In this document: in pieces, positions 1 through 8,665 of the stretch
Layout of the letters: each line of letters opens with the position of its first letter
Numbering within the stretch: the stretch's first letter is position 1
Assembly (NCBI GenBank): GCA_036308445.1
Contig: JAXJVS010000042.1
Location: 1 to 64,000 of the forward strand
Length of the DNA stretch: 64,000 bases
Source of the DNA: MGBC113645 sp036308445
Lineage (GTDB): Bacteria > Bacillota_I > Bacilli_A > Erysipelotrichales > Coprobacillaceae
Direction: 5' to 3'
The notes under the pieces: model-generated
Told to the model about the DNA's origin: nothing
Databases searched by the model: none
Seen by the model: the letters and a program-made list of their open reading frames with translations, nothing else
Program-made: the position numbers and the translations under genes

Positions 1-2
1 GC

Positions 3-62
3 CATAAGAAGTCAGATGAAGTCATAGTAGGTAGAGATACTGAAGGACTGAAACGTTTATAG
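3..62 (+). CDS. 3' tail of an unidentified gene, cut by window edge
   Basis: An open frame runs from the window edge to a TAG at 60-62 and ends with the residues DEVIVGRDTEGLKRL. The composition is protein-like, but 19 residues are too few to identify a family. It may be the end of a mobile-element protein, because it abuts the accessory patch that follows. The 130 bases after it (63-194) hold no recognisable gene. Confidence 0.3.
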   Translation, partial: HKKSDEVIVGRDTEGLKRL

Positions 63-194
63 AGTGCAAATCACTATAAGCAATGCCTGGATAATCCGAA
101 AATGAGGATAGCCTAGAATGGATATTATATACTTTAAGCATCAAGTTGCAAAGCAACCGGCTGTTGCTGTCAATTCGATAAACTGTAATTTGTA

Positions 195-908
195 TTATCG
201 CTTTTTATAATCTATATTTGCTAATCTTGCTTGTTTGCACAAGTCTTTTGCTTGAATTTTATACATTTTTCCATCTTTAATTGTATAAGTTCCACATTGC
301 CTAAATTCAAAATTAACATTAGTTCTTATACATTGTTCTCTAATATCTAAAACCCAATCATAATTAAATGGACGAGCATTATAATCAGATTCTCCACCAA
401 CTACAACAAGTTCAATATCAGCAAGATATTTCTCGATATTTATTTTTTCAAGTAATGGTTGTGCTGTTATACATTTATACTTTATTGGTAATGCTTTAAA
501 TATAGATAATTTATAATCAGCATTTTTTTGGTTTTCTATAGTACAGCAAACAATAACATTGTCATAACCATCTTTCCAATCATCTGGAATGCATTTTTCA
601 AATCTATCAATTCTTTTTGTTAAAAACAAAAAAGTACAATCTTGCCTTTCTTTAATCATCTTCCAACATTCTTTTCTCCACTCATCGGCTTCTTCAATAA
701 AGAAATCTGTAGAAAAACAAGTATATACTAATCCAGACTTCATTTTATAATTACCATTTTTTAATTTATCAACTGGTTTATAAAAGTCTTTTGTTTTAAC
801 TATATCATTTGTATTAATGTTTCTTTTGTAATCACCTTTATGAATATAACAATGCAAGCACCCATCACTACATTTTTTACATCCGCGCCAAGGATTCCAC
901 ATTGACAT
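195..908 (-). CDS. DUF5131 (phage Gp37/Gp68-like) family protein
   Basis: 237 residues. The start is ATG at 908, with a second in-frame ATG two codons later. The N-terminus WNPWRGC followed by CKKCSDGCLHCY places four cysteines as CX2CX3CX2C, the pattern of the DUF5131 (Gp37/Gp68) family, whose fold is thought to be related to radical SAM barrels. Later motifs typical of the family are a TKR strand around residue 98, CTIENQ around 123 and VVGGES around 170. No enzymatic activity is established. Such genes are common on prophages and integrated elements, and here it lies beside broken genes and an ftsW relic, so acquisition by transfer is likely. Family assignment is fairly sure; function is unknown. 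Confidence 0.75.
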   Translation of the reverse strand: MSMWNPWRGCKKCSDGCLHCYIHKGDYKRNINTNDIVKTKDFYKPVDKLKNGNYKMKSGLVYTCFSTDFFIEEADEWRKECWKMIKERQDCTFLFLTKRIDRFEKCIPDDWKDGYDNVIVCCTIENQKNADYKLSIFKALPIKYKCITAQPLLEKINIEKYLADIELVVVGGESDYNARPFNYDWVLDIREQCIRTNVNFEFRQCGTYTIKDGKMYKIQAKDLCKQARLANIDYKKR

Positions 909-1032
909 ATGATCAGCTCACTTTCAAATTCTTATTTGTAGGGATGTTCATAATCCCTAGCTTGAGCATATTTTATCATAATATGGGTTTAAATTCATTA
1001 AATAGAGAATTAATTCTACAAATAATTAATGT

Positions 1033-1735
1033 TTAGTAATAACTTTCAATGGTTATGTTACAACTATAAATATGAGTTGTTTCTTTTGATTTTTTCTTAA
1101 GCTTTTTTGTATGTATATAACCAACTCTATGATAATGAGGATCTGGATTTCCTAGATGTCCTTTATCATATGTAATGTTGTTTCTTTCAAAAACATATAT
1201 AATTTCCCATTCTAAGTTTTTAAAGTATGAAACTATTTCATGTTTTAAGGATTAGAGTTATGTTAGTGCTCTTTATTATCATTTAAGGGTAGGTGGTAAT
1301 AAATATAGATACTACCATTAATTTTTGCTGCTTTTTGTAACTTTTTAATTTTTTGTTCAATAGTTAACTTACTATTACAATCTCTATGTAGTGATCTATG
1401 AACATAAATAAAGTCGTATTTCTTATTTGAATTTGAAGTATAGAAGTTTTCATTAATGACTTCTATATCATCTGAATAAGCATATGCATTTAATCGTTTG
1501 GTTAATCCATATATATGTAATTCTTTATTGTTGTTTAAAACTGTACCGCCATCAATAAATAAAGAATTAGGTTCATAAGCTGTTACTATCATATCTCTTG
1601 ATAATATAGGTGGGATATTCCATCCATCTAATGCATCAGGTGCTAAACTGGATGATCCTTTCTATATGGTATCAGTAATTATGTATGCTGTTTTGAAACT
1701 ATCTCCAAAAATACTACCAATTTTTTTGTTTTCAT
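1033..1735 (-). pseudogene. Broken SAM-methyltransferase-like gene
   Basis: An ATG at 1735 sits behind a GGAG ribosome site. The frame opens with MKTKKIGSIFGDSFKTAYII, hits an in-frame TAG near 1663, and continues in the same frame through SRDMIVTAYEPNSLFIDGG to a stop near 1263. A shifted frame then continues LKHEIVSYFKNLEWEIIYVF and ends at 1033. The central YDFIYVHRSLHRD, followed by INGSIYIYYHLPL, resembles the post-motif II region of class I SAM methyltransferases. With one nonsense codon and one frameshift it is a pseudogene. The largest intact piece is 1263-1592 (109 codons). The methyltransferase assignment is tentative. Confidence 0.6.
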
Positions 1736-1759
1736 AATGTTACTCCATTTCTGCAACTC

Positions 1760-1939
1760 GATTCTAGAGATTTTTTTGAAATTAGGGTGGCTATAACCGC
1801 TTATAATTACTATATACAACAACTTGTCTCAGGTGTAACTTTACCTTTAATGAGCTATGGTGGAACTAGCCTTACAATAACTTTGGTAAGTATTGGCATT
1901 ATGATTAATATCTTTAAACAAATTAAAAAGAATCCTTAA
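1760..1939 (+). pseudogene. Decayed 3' fragment of an ftsW/rodA (SEDS) gene
   Basis: A plus-strand frame ending at TAA 1937-1939 reads SGVTLPLMSYGGTSLTITL and then a hydrophobic helix and a Lys-rich tail. GVTLPL-SYGG-SL is the diagnostic last periplasmic loop and helix of SEDS glycosyltransferases such as FtsW. Upstream the frame reads DFFEIRVAITAYNYYIQQ, a degraded match to the preceding helix, with the usual intervening residues apparently deleted. In most Firmicutes ftsW directly precedes murG, which starts at 3034. This is therefore best read as the stump of the cell-division cluster ftsW, destroyed by the neighbouring accessory DNA. A probable intact SEDS gene lies at 62338-63555. Confidence 0.7.
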
Positions 1940-1955
1940 TTATGTAAGGATTCTT
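1931..1955. terminator. Hairpin between ftsW relic and SDR gene
   Basis: AATCCTTA and TAAGGATT form an 8-bp stem around ATTATG, followed by TTCTT. The convergent arrangement suggests that it serves both the ftsW relic and the minus-strand dehydrogenase. Confidence 0.55.
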
Positions 1956-1961
1956 CAAAGA

Positions 1962-2762
1962 TTAAGGTCTTAATCCCATTCCGCCTTCAAGTGTAATAGT
2001 TTCACCACTCATGTATTTAAAATCAGGATTTGCTAATTGGACACAAACACGACCGATTTCTTTTTCAGCATCTCCATAATGTCCCATAGGTGGCATTTTT
2101 ACATTAGCTTTGAAAGCTTCTGGATAAGCATTTTCAAATTGTTCTAATTGTGTTGTCCAAGCTAAAGGACATACAATATTAACATTAATCTTGTCTTGTC
2201 CCCATTCAGTTGCAGCAACACGTGTTAAACCGCGAATACCTTCTTTGGCAGCAGCATAAGCACATTGACCGAAGTTACCAAATAAACCAGCACCAGATGC
2301 AAAGTTGATAACAGTTCCTTGTGTTTTTCTTAAATAAGGATAACATGCTTTCATATAATAAAATGTTGCATATAAACCAGAATATAAAGCTAAATCAAAT
2401 TGTTTAGTAGAGTGACTAGCGATAGGTACTCCTGAAGCACTTGCTTGTGCATTGTTGATAAGAACATCAATTTGTCCGAATTCTTCAATTGTTTTCTTTA
2501 CAACATTCTCTACGATTGCTTCGTTATCATTTTCAGCTGAGATATCTGCTTGAAGAATTAGAACTTTAATACCATATAATCTTTCTAGTTCTTCTTTAGC
2601 TTCTTCTAACTTTTTCATGTTTCTACCTGTAATAACAAGATTAGCACCTTCTTTAGCATATGCAGTCGCAATACCATATCCAATAGATCCGCATCTACCG
2701 TCTTGTAATACAGCACGACCAGCACCGGTGATAATAGCAGTTTTACCTTTTAAAAATCCCAT
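1962..2762 (-). CDS. Short-chain dehydrogenase/reductase (SDR)
   Basis: 266 residues from ATG 2762, chosen because AGGGGGAAA lies just upstream; an ATG 69 bases further out has no such site. It is a Rossmann NAD(P)-dependent oxidoreductase with the TGAGR cofactor loop at residues 11-15, NNA at the fourth strand, ASGAG supplying the catalytic Ser, and the YxxxK pair in AYAAAKEG. It ends with SGETITLEGGMGLRP, typical of classical SDRs. About nine residues (LQDGRCGS region) are inserted inside the usual TGxxxGIG loop. The substrate cannot be read from sequence; 3-oxoacyl-ACP, sugar and hydroxysteroid dehydrogenases share this architecture. It stands alone on the minus strand inside a disrupted cell-division cluster. 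Confidence 0.85.
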   Translation of the reverse strand: MGFLKGKTAIITGAGRAVLQDGRCGSIGYGIATAYAKEGANLVITGRNMKKLEEAKEELERLYGIKVLILQADISAENDNEAIVENVVKKTIEEFGQIDVLINNAQASASGVPIASHSTKQFDLALYSGLYATFYYMKACYPYLRKTQGTVINFASGAGLFGNFGQCAYAAAKEGIRGLTRVAATEWGQDKINVNIVCPLAWTTQLEQFENAYPEAFKANVKMPPMGHYGDAEKEIGRVCVQLANPDFKYMSGETITLEGGMGLRP

Positions 2763-3002
2763 TTTAAATTTCCCCCTAACATATAAATAAAATACGGTAT
2801 CAATGTTAACATTTTCACAAAATGTAGTCAATTATAATTTTTATGATGACAGAATAATATGTATGAACATATTAAGAAAATGAAAAAATATAATTATAAA
2901 AATCTTTTTTATGAGTTGAATAAAATAGAATCATTTAGTAATATAAAGATACTTTTATTAATAATAGGAATTGTGATTAATATATCTAATTCTAAAAATA
3001 TA

Positions 3003-3011
3003 TGTTATAAT
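3003..3011 (+). promoter_or_regulatory. Extended -10 promoter for murG
   Basis: TGTTATAAT, an extended -10 element, lies 22 bases before the murG start codon. There is no convincing -35, which is usual for extended -10 promoters. It would give murG-murB-ftsQ its own transcript now that the upstream cluster is interrupted. Confidence 0.5.
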
Positions 3012-3033
3012 ATAAAAAGCGAGGAGTGATAAT

Positions 3034-4122
3034 ATGAAAGTTATTGTAAGTGCTGGAGGAACAGGAGGACATTTATATCCTGCTTTAGCTTTAGTGGAAT
3101 ATATAAAAAAACAAGAAAGAGATGCTGAGTTTTTATTTGTTGGAACAACTGATCGTTTAGAATCTAAAGTGGTTCCTGAATTAGGGTATGATTATGTTGG
3201 ATTGAATGTCAAAGGATTGGTAGGAAATCCTATTCAAAAAATAAAGAATGCAATGATTTTTGTGAAATCATTAAGTGAATCAAAAAAGATTTTAAAGAAA
3301 TTTAAACCAGATATTGTAGTAGGCTTTGGTGGATATCCTAGTGCTAGTATTGTTTTAGCTGCTCAAAGAATGGGTATTAAAACGATGATACATGAGCAAA
3401 ATTCTATTATTGGTTTAACAAATAAAATTTTAATAAAAAAAGTTGATAAAATTGTTTGCTGTTATGAAAAAGCATTAAATGAATTTCCAAAAGAAAAAAC
3501 TTATTTATTAGGGAATCCAAGAGCAAGTGTTATAAGTGAATCAACATTGAGAGATGTGCATGATATTTATAATATAGACAAAGGTAGAAAAGTATTAGTT
3601 ATTGTTATGGGAAGTCTAGGTTCTGCTACTGTAAATAATGTGATGAAAGAAGCATTAGAAAAAATGCAGCATGAAGAGTATGATGTTATTTTTGCAACAG
3701 GACAAGCTCATTATGAAAAACTAAAAGAAGAAATGAACAATTTATCTTCTTCAATTCATGTATTACCTTATATTGAAGATATGCCTAGTGTTCTTGCTAG
3801 TAGTGATTTAGTTGTATCTCGTGGAGGCGCTACAACTTTAGCTGAGATTACTGCATTAGGGACACCGGCTATTGTTATTCCTAGTCCTTATGTAGTTGCT
3901 AATCATCAAGAATACAATGCTAAGGAATTGAGTGATAAACAAGCAGCTTATTTATTATTAGAAAAAGATTTAAATGCTAATACATTCGTTGAAAAAGTGA
4001 ATGAATATATGTATAATCCGATTAAATTAGATGTCTTAAAAACAAATGCTAAATCATTAGGTAAACCCAATGCTTGTAAAGATATTTATGATTTAATCAA
4101 GAAAACGTTAGAAAGGAAGTAA
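3034..4122 (+). CDS. murG: MurG, UDP-GlcNAc:lipid I transferase
   Basis: 362 residues, normal for the family; ATG preceded by GAGGAG. This peripheral membrane GT-B enzyme adds GlcNAc to undecaprenyl-PP-MurNAc-pentapeptide to make lipid II at the inner face of the membrane. The N-terminal glycine-rich loop GGTGGH is at residues 8-13. VGFGGYPS and the HEQNSIIG acceptor-side motif follow, and the donor-binding SRGGATTLAE lies near 262-272. It is the first intact gene of a murG-murB-ftsQ string, three bases before murB, which suggests co-transcription. Identification is secure. Confidence 0.97.
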   Translation: MKVIVSAGGTGGHLYPALALVEYIKKQERDAEFLFVGTTDRLESKVVPELGYDYVGLNVKGLVGNPIQKIKNAMIFVKSLSESKKILKKFKPDIVVGFGGYPSASIVLAAQRMGIKTMIHEQNSIIGLTNKILIKKVDKIVCCYEKALNEFPKEKTYLLGNPRASVISESTLRDVHDIYNIDKGRKVLVIVMGSLGSATVNNVMKEALEKMQHEEYDVIFATGQAHYEKLKEEMNNLSSSIHVLPYIEDMPSVLASSDLVVSRGGATTLAEITALGTPAIVIPSPYVVANHQEYNAKELSDKQAAYLLLEKDLNANTFVEKVNEYMYNPIKLDVLKTNAKSLGKPNACKDIYDLIKKTLERK

Positions 4123-4125
4123 AAT

Positions 4126-5040
4126 ATGGATTTTAATAAAATCATTTATGATCTTGTTGAATTAAATGTTGGAGAAATTTTTGAAAACGAACCAATGTAT
4201 AAACATACAACTTTTAAGGTTGGTGGACCTGCAAAGATATTTGTAAAGATTAAAAGTATCGAAGCAATTCAAAAGGCTAAAAAATATTGTAAAGAAAAGA
4301 ATATTAAACATATGATTGTTGGTAAAGGTTCTGATTTATTATTTTCAGACAAGGAATATGAAGGTGTTATCTTTTCGTTGGAAGCGTTAAACAAAGTTTC
4401 AATTAATGGAATAGAAGTTAAAGTACAAGCAGGGACAGGACTTATTCCATTAGCTTATCAATGTGCTAAAACTGGACTTTCTGGTTTTGAATTTGCTGGA
4501 GGAATTCCTGGAACCATTGGTGGTGGCGTATTCATGAATGCTGGAGCTTATAAATATTGTATAGCTGATATTTTTAAGGAAGCATTAATTTTAAATGATA
4601 ATCAGGAATTGGTTACTTTAAGTAAAGAAGAAATGTGTTTTGATTATCGTACTTCCATTTTACAAAAACATCCAGATTGGATTTTGTTAGAAGCTACCTT
4701 TACAATGAACCCAAAAGATCCTCAAGAAATTATGGCTGTTTTAGATAAAAGAAAAGAAAAAAGAATGGCGACTCAGCCCTGGAATTTACCTAGTGCAGGT
4801 AGTGTATTTAGAAATCCAGATGCTAAAGGGGCATGGAAATATATTGATGAATGTGGTTTAAGAGGATATGAAATAGGAGGGGCACAAGTTTCTCCTAAAC
4901 ATTCTAATTTTATTGTTAATAATGGTTATGCAAGTGCTATGGATATCCTTGATTTGATTCTATTGGTTGAGAAAACAGTATTTAATAAATTTAATATTGA
5001 GTTAAGAAAAGAAGTTATCTTAGTTAACTGGGAGGAGTAG
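4126..5040 (+). CDS. murB: MurB, UDP-N-acetylenolpyruvoylglucosamine reductase
   Basis: 304 residues. This FAD enzyme reduces UDP-GlcNAc-enolpyruvate to UDP-MurNAc with NADPH in the cytoplasm. HTTFKVGGPA opens the FAD-binding PCMH domain, with VGKGSDLL near residue 66 and FAGGIPGTIGGGV near 122. SAGSVFRNP near 223 carries the catalytic Ser and, lacking the extra loop of the E. coli enzyme, makes this a type II MurB. The C-terminal ELRKEVILV supplies the catalytic Glu. It lies between murG and ftsQ; the ftsQ-like gene starts immediately after its stop. Confidence 0.97.
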   Translation: MDFNKIIYDLVELNVGEIFENEPMYKHTTFKVGGPAKIFVKIKSIEAIQKAKKYCKEKNIKHMIVGKGSDLLFSDKEYEGVIFSLEALNKVSINGIEVKVQAGTGLIPLAYQCAKTGLSGFEFAGGIPGTIGGGVFMNAGAYKYCIADIFKEALILNDNQELVTLSKEEMCFDYRTSILQKHPDWILLEATFTMNPKDPQEIMAVLDKRKEKRMATQPWNLPSAGSVFRNPDAKGAWKYIDECGLRGYEIGGAQVSPKHSNFIVNNGYASAMDILDLILLVEKTVFNKFNIELRKEVILVNWEE

Positions 5041-5823
5041 GTGATATTCTTGGCTAAAGAATATTATTATAATGAACATGATGAAAATCAGGTTACAAAA
5101 TTGTATAAAAAGAAAAAAAAGAAGAAGCTAAAACGTAAGTTTAAGGTGTTCTGCTTGTTTGTGGTTATATTATTAATAGTTGGGTATTTTGTAAGTGATG
5201 TATCAAAAGTAAAAACTATTAGTGTTGTAGGAAATAAAGACGTTAATAAAGAATCAATTAAGGAAGCAGCTGGAATTACTAAACAAACCACATATTTATT
5301 TATTGATAAAAGTAAGGTTGAAGATGCTATTAAACAAGTTGCTCTCGTTAAAAAGGCTGAGGTTACTTATGATATTTTGGGTAATGTAACTATAAAAATA
5401 GAGGAATCTAATAAAGTAGCGTATTGTGTTATTGATAAGAAAACTTATGTGATTGATGAATTGGGAAGTGTAGTGGAAGCTAAAGATGAATCTGTAATAG
5501 AAACATTAAAGACTAGCCCAAAATTATCAAATTTTAAAACATTAGAGTTCTTAGAAACGTTCGCAAAAGCATATGCCGGAATACCCGAAATTATTAAAAA
5601 TGAGACAAGTGATATCATTTATTCACCTAAAGATGCAGATGAAACAAGAATAGAATTTGTTTTAGATAATGGTAAAAAACTTATCGTGCGAGTAGAAGAT
5701 ATGGCTAATCAGTTATCTAGATTTTCTTATGAAGCATTTATGACAACATATGATGATAAATGTGTATTTGAATTTCTAGGTGAAAAAAATGTGTATATGA
5801 GAGAATGTGAAGATGATGAATAA
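5041..5823 (+). CDS. ftsQ: FtsQ/DivIB cell-division protein
   Basis: 260 residues, bitopic membrane protein of the divisome that links early and late division proteins. The cytoplasmic tail contains a very basic KKKKKKKLKRK stretch, followed by one membrane helix near residues 35-51 (VFCLFVVILLIVGYFVS). A POTRA domain begins at VKTISVVGNKDV, and a beta domain follows with IVRVEDMANQLSRF. GTG at 5041 directly abuts the murB stop, with GGAGGAG just upstream; a TTG at 5050 is a possible alternative start. ftsA and ftsZ do not follow in this window, so the division cluster is short here. Confidence 0.88.
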   Translation: MIFLAKEYYYNEHDENQVTKLYKKKKKKKLKRKFKVFCLFVVILLIVGYFVSDVSKVKTISVVGNKDVNKESIKEAAGITKQTTYLFIDKSKVEDAIKQVALVKKAEVTYDILGNVTIKIEESNKVAYCVIDKKTYVIDELGSVVEAKDESVIETLKTSPKLSNFKTLEFLETFAKAYAGIPEIIKNETSDIIYSPKDADETRIEFVLDNGKKLIVRVEDMANQLSRFSYEAFMTTYDDKCVFEFLGEKNVYMRECEDDE

Positions 5824-5840
5824 TCATCTTCTTTTTGTTT
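5809..5840 (+). terminator. Terminator overlapping the ftsQ stop
   Basis: GAAGATGAT and ATCATCTTC pair across the end of ftsQ, followed by TTTTTGTTTT. The last codons of the gene form the left arm of the stem. Confidence 0.8.
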
Positions 5841-5907
5841 TAAACTTTTTTGAGACAAATTCGGGATAAATTCGAAACAAACTTGAGACCATTTTGTTCT
5901 TCGTGTG

Positions 5908-5916
5908 TGGTATAAT
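5908..5916 (+). promoter_or_regulatory. Extended -10 promoter for prepilin peptidase
   Basis: TGGTATAAT lies 37 bases before the chosen start codon. Upstream, 5850-5890 holds imperfect repeats of GAGAC and AAATTCG of unknown meaning. Confidence 0.5.
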
Positions 5917-5953
5917 AAATATGTTACTTTTTGCCCTTAGAAAGGAGTCTTAT

Positions 5954-6679
5954 ATGATAGTTATAGTAATTTTGTTTGGAATTTGTATTGGTAGTTTTGT
6001 GAATGTGGTGATCTATCGCTTCCCTTTAGGATTAGATTTTGTTAGAGGGAGAAGTTTTTGTCCTCATTGTCATCATCAATTGAATTGGCAAGATTTAATT
6101 CCTGTTTTTAGCTGGATTTTAGTAAGGGGAAAATGTAGGCATTGTAAGAGTGAAATTTCTATCAGATATATGATAATAGAAATAATGAGTGGTATACTTG
6201 CGTTTATTTGTTTTCATCAATTTGGTATTTCTTTTATGATGATATTTAGTTTTATTTTGAGTATGATTTTATTATGTATTAGTGTTATTGATATAGATAC
6301 CATGATTATTTATGGGAGATTTATTTTGTGCTGTTTGATCTGTAGTATTATTTCTTTGTGGTTTGATCAGAATTTTATTGATAAAATGATAGGTTTTTTT
6401 ATTGCTAGTGTACCAATGTTAGTTTTAAATTTATTTAAAGAATGTTTTGGTGGTGGTGATATCAAATTAATAGCAGTTAATGGTTTTTTATTAGGATGGA
6501 AGAGAACACTTATTGCAATGTATATAGCTTTTATTCTTGGTGGTATTTATGCTTTTTGTTTAATAATAAGAAAGAAAATAAAGATAAATCAATATATTGC
6601 TTTTGGTCCGTTTTTATGTATAGGAATCTTTGTTTCGTGGTTATATGGTTATCATTTGATTTACTTTTTTTTCTTCTAA
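5954..6679 (+). CDS. Prepilin peptidase / type IV leader peptidase (ComC/PilD type)
   Basis: 241 residues from ATG 5954, which has AAAGGAG upstream; the longer reading frame start lies inside the promoter. This polytopic membrane aspartic protease cleaves type 4 prepilin leaders and may methylate the new N-terminus. GSFVNVVIYRFP is the family opening. The zinc-type cysteine pairs CPHC and CRHC are present. The two catalytic aspartates fall in VIDIDTM and GGGDIKL. Roughly seven hydrophobic segments follow. No pilin or competence operon is adjacent, so its substrates are encoded elsewhere. It probably serves competence pili, given the comN- and dprA-like genes in the window. Confidence 0.9.
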   Translation: MIVIVILFGICIGSFVNVVIYRFPLGLDFVRGRSFCPHCHHQLNWQDLIPVFSWILVRGKCRHCKSEISIRYMIIEIMSGILAFICFHQFGISFMMIFSFILSMILLCISVIDIDTMIIYGRFILCCLICSIISLWFDQNFIDKMIGFFIASVPMLVLNLFKECFGGGDIKLIAVNGFLLGWKRTLIAMYIAFILGGIYAFCLIIRKKIKINQYIAFGPFLCIGIFVSWLYGYHLIYFFFF

Positions 6680-6695
6680 AAAAGTTCAAAAGATG

Positions 6696-6724
6696 TTGAA
6701 AAAAATGTAAAGAAATGCTATTCT
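6696..6724 (+). promoter_or_regulatory. Promoter of the fhs-pur operon
   Basis: TTGAAA and TATTCT are separated by 17 bases, directly upstream of the ZTP riboswitch. Confidence 0.6.
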
Positions 6725-6730
6725 ATTAAT

Positions 6731-6826
6731 GGTTATACAACTGACGGAAGTGGAATTGACCACATGGAGTATAATTTTCAAGAGTCGACCGTCTGGGCAA
6801 GTGTCTGGACGAGTAGGCTCTTTTTT
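6731..6826 (+). promoter_or_regulatory. ZTP (pfl) riboswitch with terminator
   Basis: The leader carries the conserved halves of the ZTP/pfl aptamer. ACTGACGG and GACCACATGGAGT form the 5' domain, and CGACCGTCTGGGCA forms the 3' pseudoknot domain. It is followed by GAGTAGGCTC and a TTTTTT run that makes an overlapping terminator. ZTP riboswitches sense the 10-formyl-THF shortage signal ZMP/ZTP and turn on one-carbon and purine genes. That fits exactly the first downstream gene, fhs, and the purine genes behind it. Binding ligand would be expected to prevent the terminator and raise expression (established for the family). Confidence 0.9.
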
Positions 6827-6946
6827 CGTTATTTGGAAGAATTACATTATATATTTTTGTTAGAAGTTGAGATTTTACTATATTTATGGTATAAAAGAGT
6901 TATGAAAAGTCTAGTTATACTTTCAATATGAAGGAGGAAATGATAT

Positions 6947-8617
6947 ATGCTTACAGATGTTGAAATTGCGCAAAGTGCTACAATGAAACCAATCAAAGAA
7001 ATTGCTGCTAAAGTGGGATTAGATGAGGATGATTTAGAGTTATATGGAAAATATAAAGCTAAGATTTCTTTAGAAGCCATTTCTAAATTAAAGGATAATA
7101 TAGATGGGAAATTAGTATTAGTTACTGCTATCAATCCTACTCCAGCTGGAGAAGGTAAAACAACAACTATGATTGGGTTATCTCAAGCTTTAAATAAGTT
7201 AGGAAAGAAATCTATTGTTGCTATGAGAGAACCAAGTTTAGGGCCTTGTTTTGGTATTAAAGGTGGAGCTGCTGGTGGTGGTTATGCTCAAGTTGTTCCT
7301 ATGGAAGATATAAATTTACATTTTACTGGAGATATTCATGCGATTACAACTGCAAATAACTTAATTGCAGCCATGCTTGATAATTCTGTTCAACAAGGAA
7401 ATCCATTAAATATTGATGTAAGACAAATTGTATGGAAAAGATGTGTTGACTTAAATGATAGAGCTTTAAGACATATTGTTTGTGGTTTAGGTGGTAAATT
7501 ACAAGGTGTCCCTAGAGAAGATGGCTTTGATATTAGTGTTGCTAGTGAGGTTATGGCCATTTTATGTTTAGCTACTTCTTTAGATGATTTAAAGCAAAGA
7601 GCAAGTCGTATGATTGTTGCTTATAATTATGCTGGTGAACCTGTAACTGTTGATGATATTGGAGCAACAGGTGCTGTTACATTATTATTAAAAGATGCTA
7701 TTAAACCTAATTTAGTACAAACTTTAGATCATACTCCTGTGTTTGTACATGGTGGTCCATTTGCTAATATTGCTCATGGATGTAATAGTGTTATGGCGAC
7801 TAAATTAGCTATGAAGCTTGGTGATTATGCTATTACTGAAGCTGGTTTTGGAGCTGATTTAGGGGCAGAAAAATTCTTGGATATTAAATGTCGTCAAGCT
7901 GGTTTAAAACCAGATGCAGTTGTGATTGTGGCTACTGTACGTGCTTTAAAGATGCATGGTGGTGTTGCTAAAAAAGATTTAGGAGTAGAGAATTTAGATG
8001 CTTTAAGAGCTGGTATTGAGAATTTAGAAAAACATATTGAAAATATTCAAAAATATGGTTTACCAAGTGTAGTTGCTATTAATGCTTTCCCAACTGATAG
8101 CGAAGCTGAGTTACAGTTATTAAATGAAATCTGTAAAGCTAAAGGTGTTGATGTAGCTATTTCTAAAGTATGGGCACTAGGTGCTGATGGTGGTATCGAA
8201 TTAGCTGAAAAATTATTAGATGTATTAGAAAATAAAGAAGCTAACTTTACACCAATTTATGAATTAGATATGCCAATTGCTGATAAAATTAAGACTATTG
8301 CAAAAGAAATCTACGGTGCAGATGATGTCGTATTTACAAAGAAAGTTTTAAATAAAATCAAAAAATATGAGGCTCAGGGATTAGGACATTTACCTATCTG
8401 TGTAGCTAAAACTCAATATTCTTTATCAGATGATCAAACATTATTAGGAAGACCAACTGGCTTTAAAGTAACTATTAATGAATTAATTCCTAATACTGGT
8501 GCAGGATTCTTAGTTGCAATTAGTGGGGATATTATGCGTATGCCTGGATTACCAAAAGTTCCTGCTGCTGTTAATATGGATATTGATGAAAATGGAAGAA
8601 TAGTAGGATTATTCTAA
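6947..8617 (+). CDS. fhs: Formate--tetrahydrofolate ligase
   Basis: 556 residues, the standard length; ATG behind AAGGAGG. The cytoplasmic enzyme makes 10-formyl-THF from formate, THF and ATP. The P-loop [12 protein letters not shown] lies near residues 61-72, followed by [23 protein letters not shown]. The N-terminal TDVEIAQ and the C-terminal [16 protein letters not shown] are characteristic. As first gene of the purine operon and directly under the ZTP riboswitch, it supplies the formyl donor used by PurN and PurH. Confidence 0.97.
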   Translation: MLTDVEIAQSATMKPIKEIAAKVGLDEDDLELYGKYKAKISLEAISKLKDNIDGKLVLVTAINPTPAGEGKTTTMIGLSQALNKLGKKSIVAMREPSLGPCFGIKGGAAGGGYAQVVPMEDINLHFTGDIHAITTANNLIAAMLDNSVQQGNPLNIDVRQIVWKRCVDLNDRALRHIVCGLGGKLQGVPREDGFDISVASEVMAILCLATSLDDLKQRASRMIVAYNYAGEPVTVDDIGATGAVTLLLKDAIKPNLVQTLDHTPVFVHGGPFANIAHGCNSVMATKLAMKLGDYAITEAGFGADLGAEKFLDIKCRQAGLKPDAVVIVATVRALKMHGGVAKKDLGVENLDALRAGIENLEKHIENIQKYGLPSVVAINAFPTDSEAELQLLNEICKAKGVDVAISKVWALGADGGIELAEKLLDVLENKEANFTPIYELDMPIADKIKTIAKEIYGADDVVFTKKVLNKIKKYEAQGLGHLPICVAKTQYSLSDDQTLLGRPTGFKVTINELIPNTGAGFLVAISGDIMRMPGLPKVPAAVNMDIDENGRIVGLF

Positions 8618-8637
8618 AAGACACGTTTGTGTCTTTT
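8615..8637 (+). other. Intra-operon hairpin between fhs and purE
   Basis: AAAGACAC and GTGTCTTT form an 8-bp stem with a GTTT loop that starts at the fhs stop codon. Only a short mixed T tract follows, so it is more likely a processing or partial attenuation element than a full terminator. Confidence 0.5.
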
Positions 8638-8665
8638 GGTGTTTAAATATGAAAGGATAGATAAA

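Noticed and set aside
5088..5291. Minus-strand reading frame opposite ftsQ
   Set aside because: It is a shadow of ftsQ; its Phe/Leu-rich sequence arises from the antisense of Lys-rich codons and it has no ribosome site.
6847..7134. Minus-strand frame opposite the start of fhs
   Set aside because: Overlaps the confirmed fhs start and riboswitch region; no family features.
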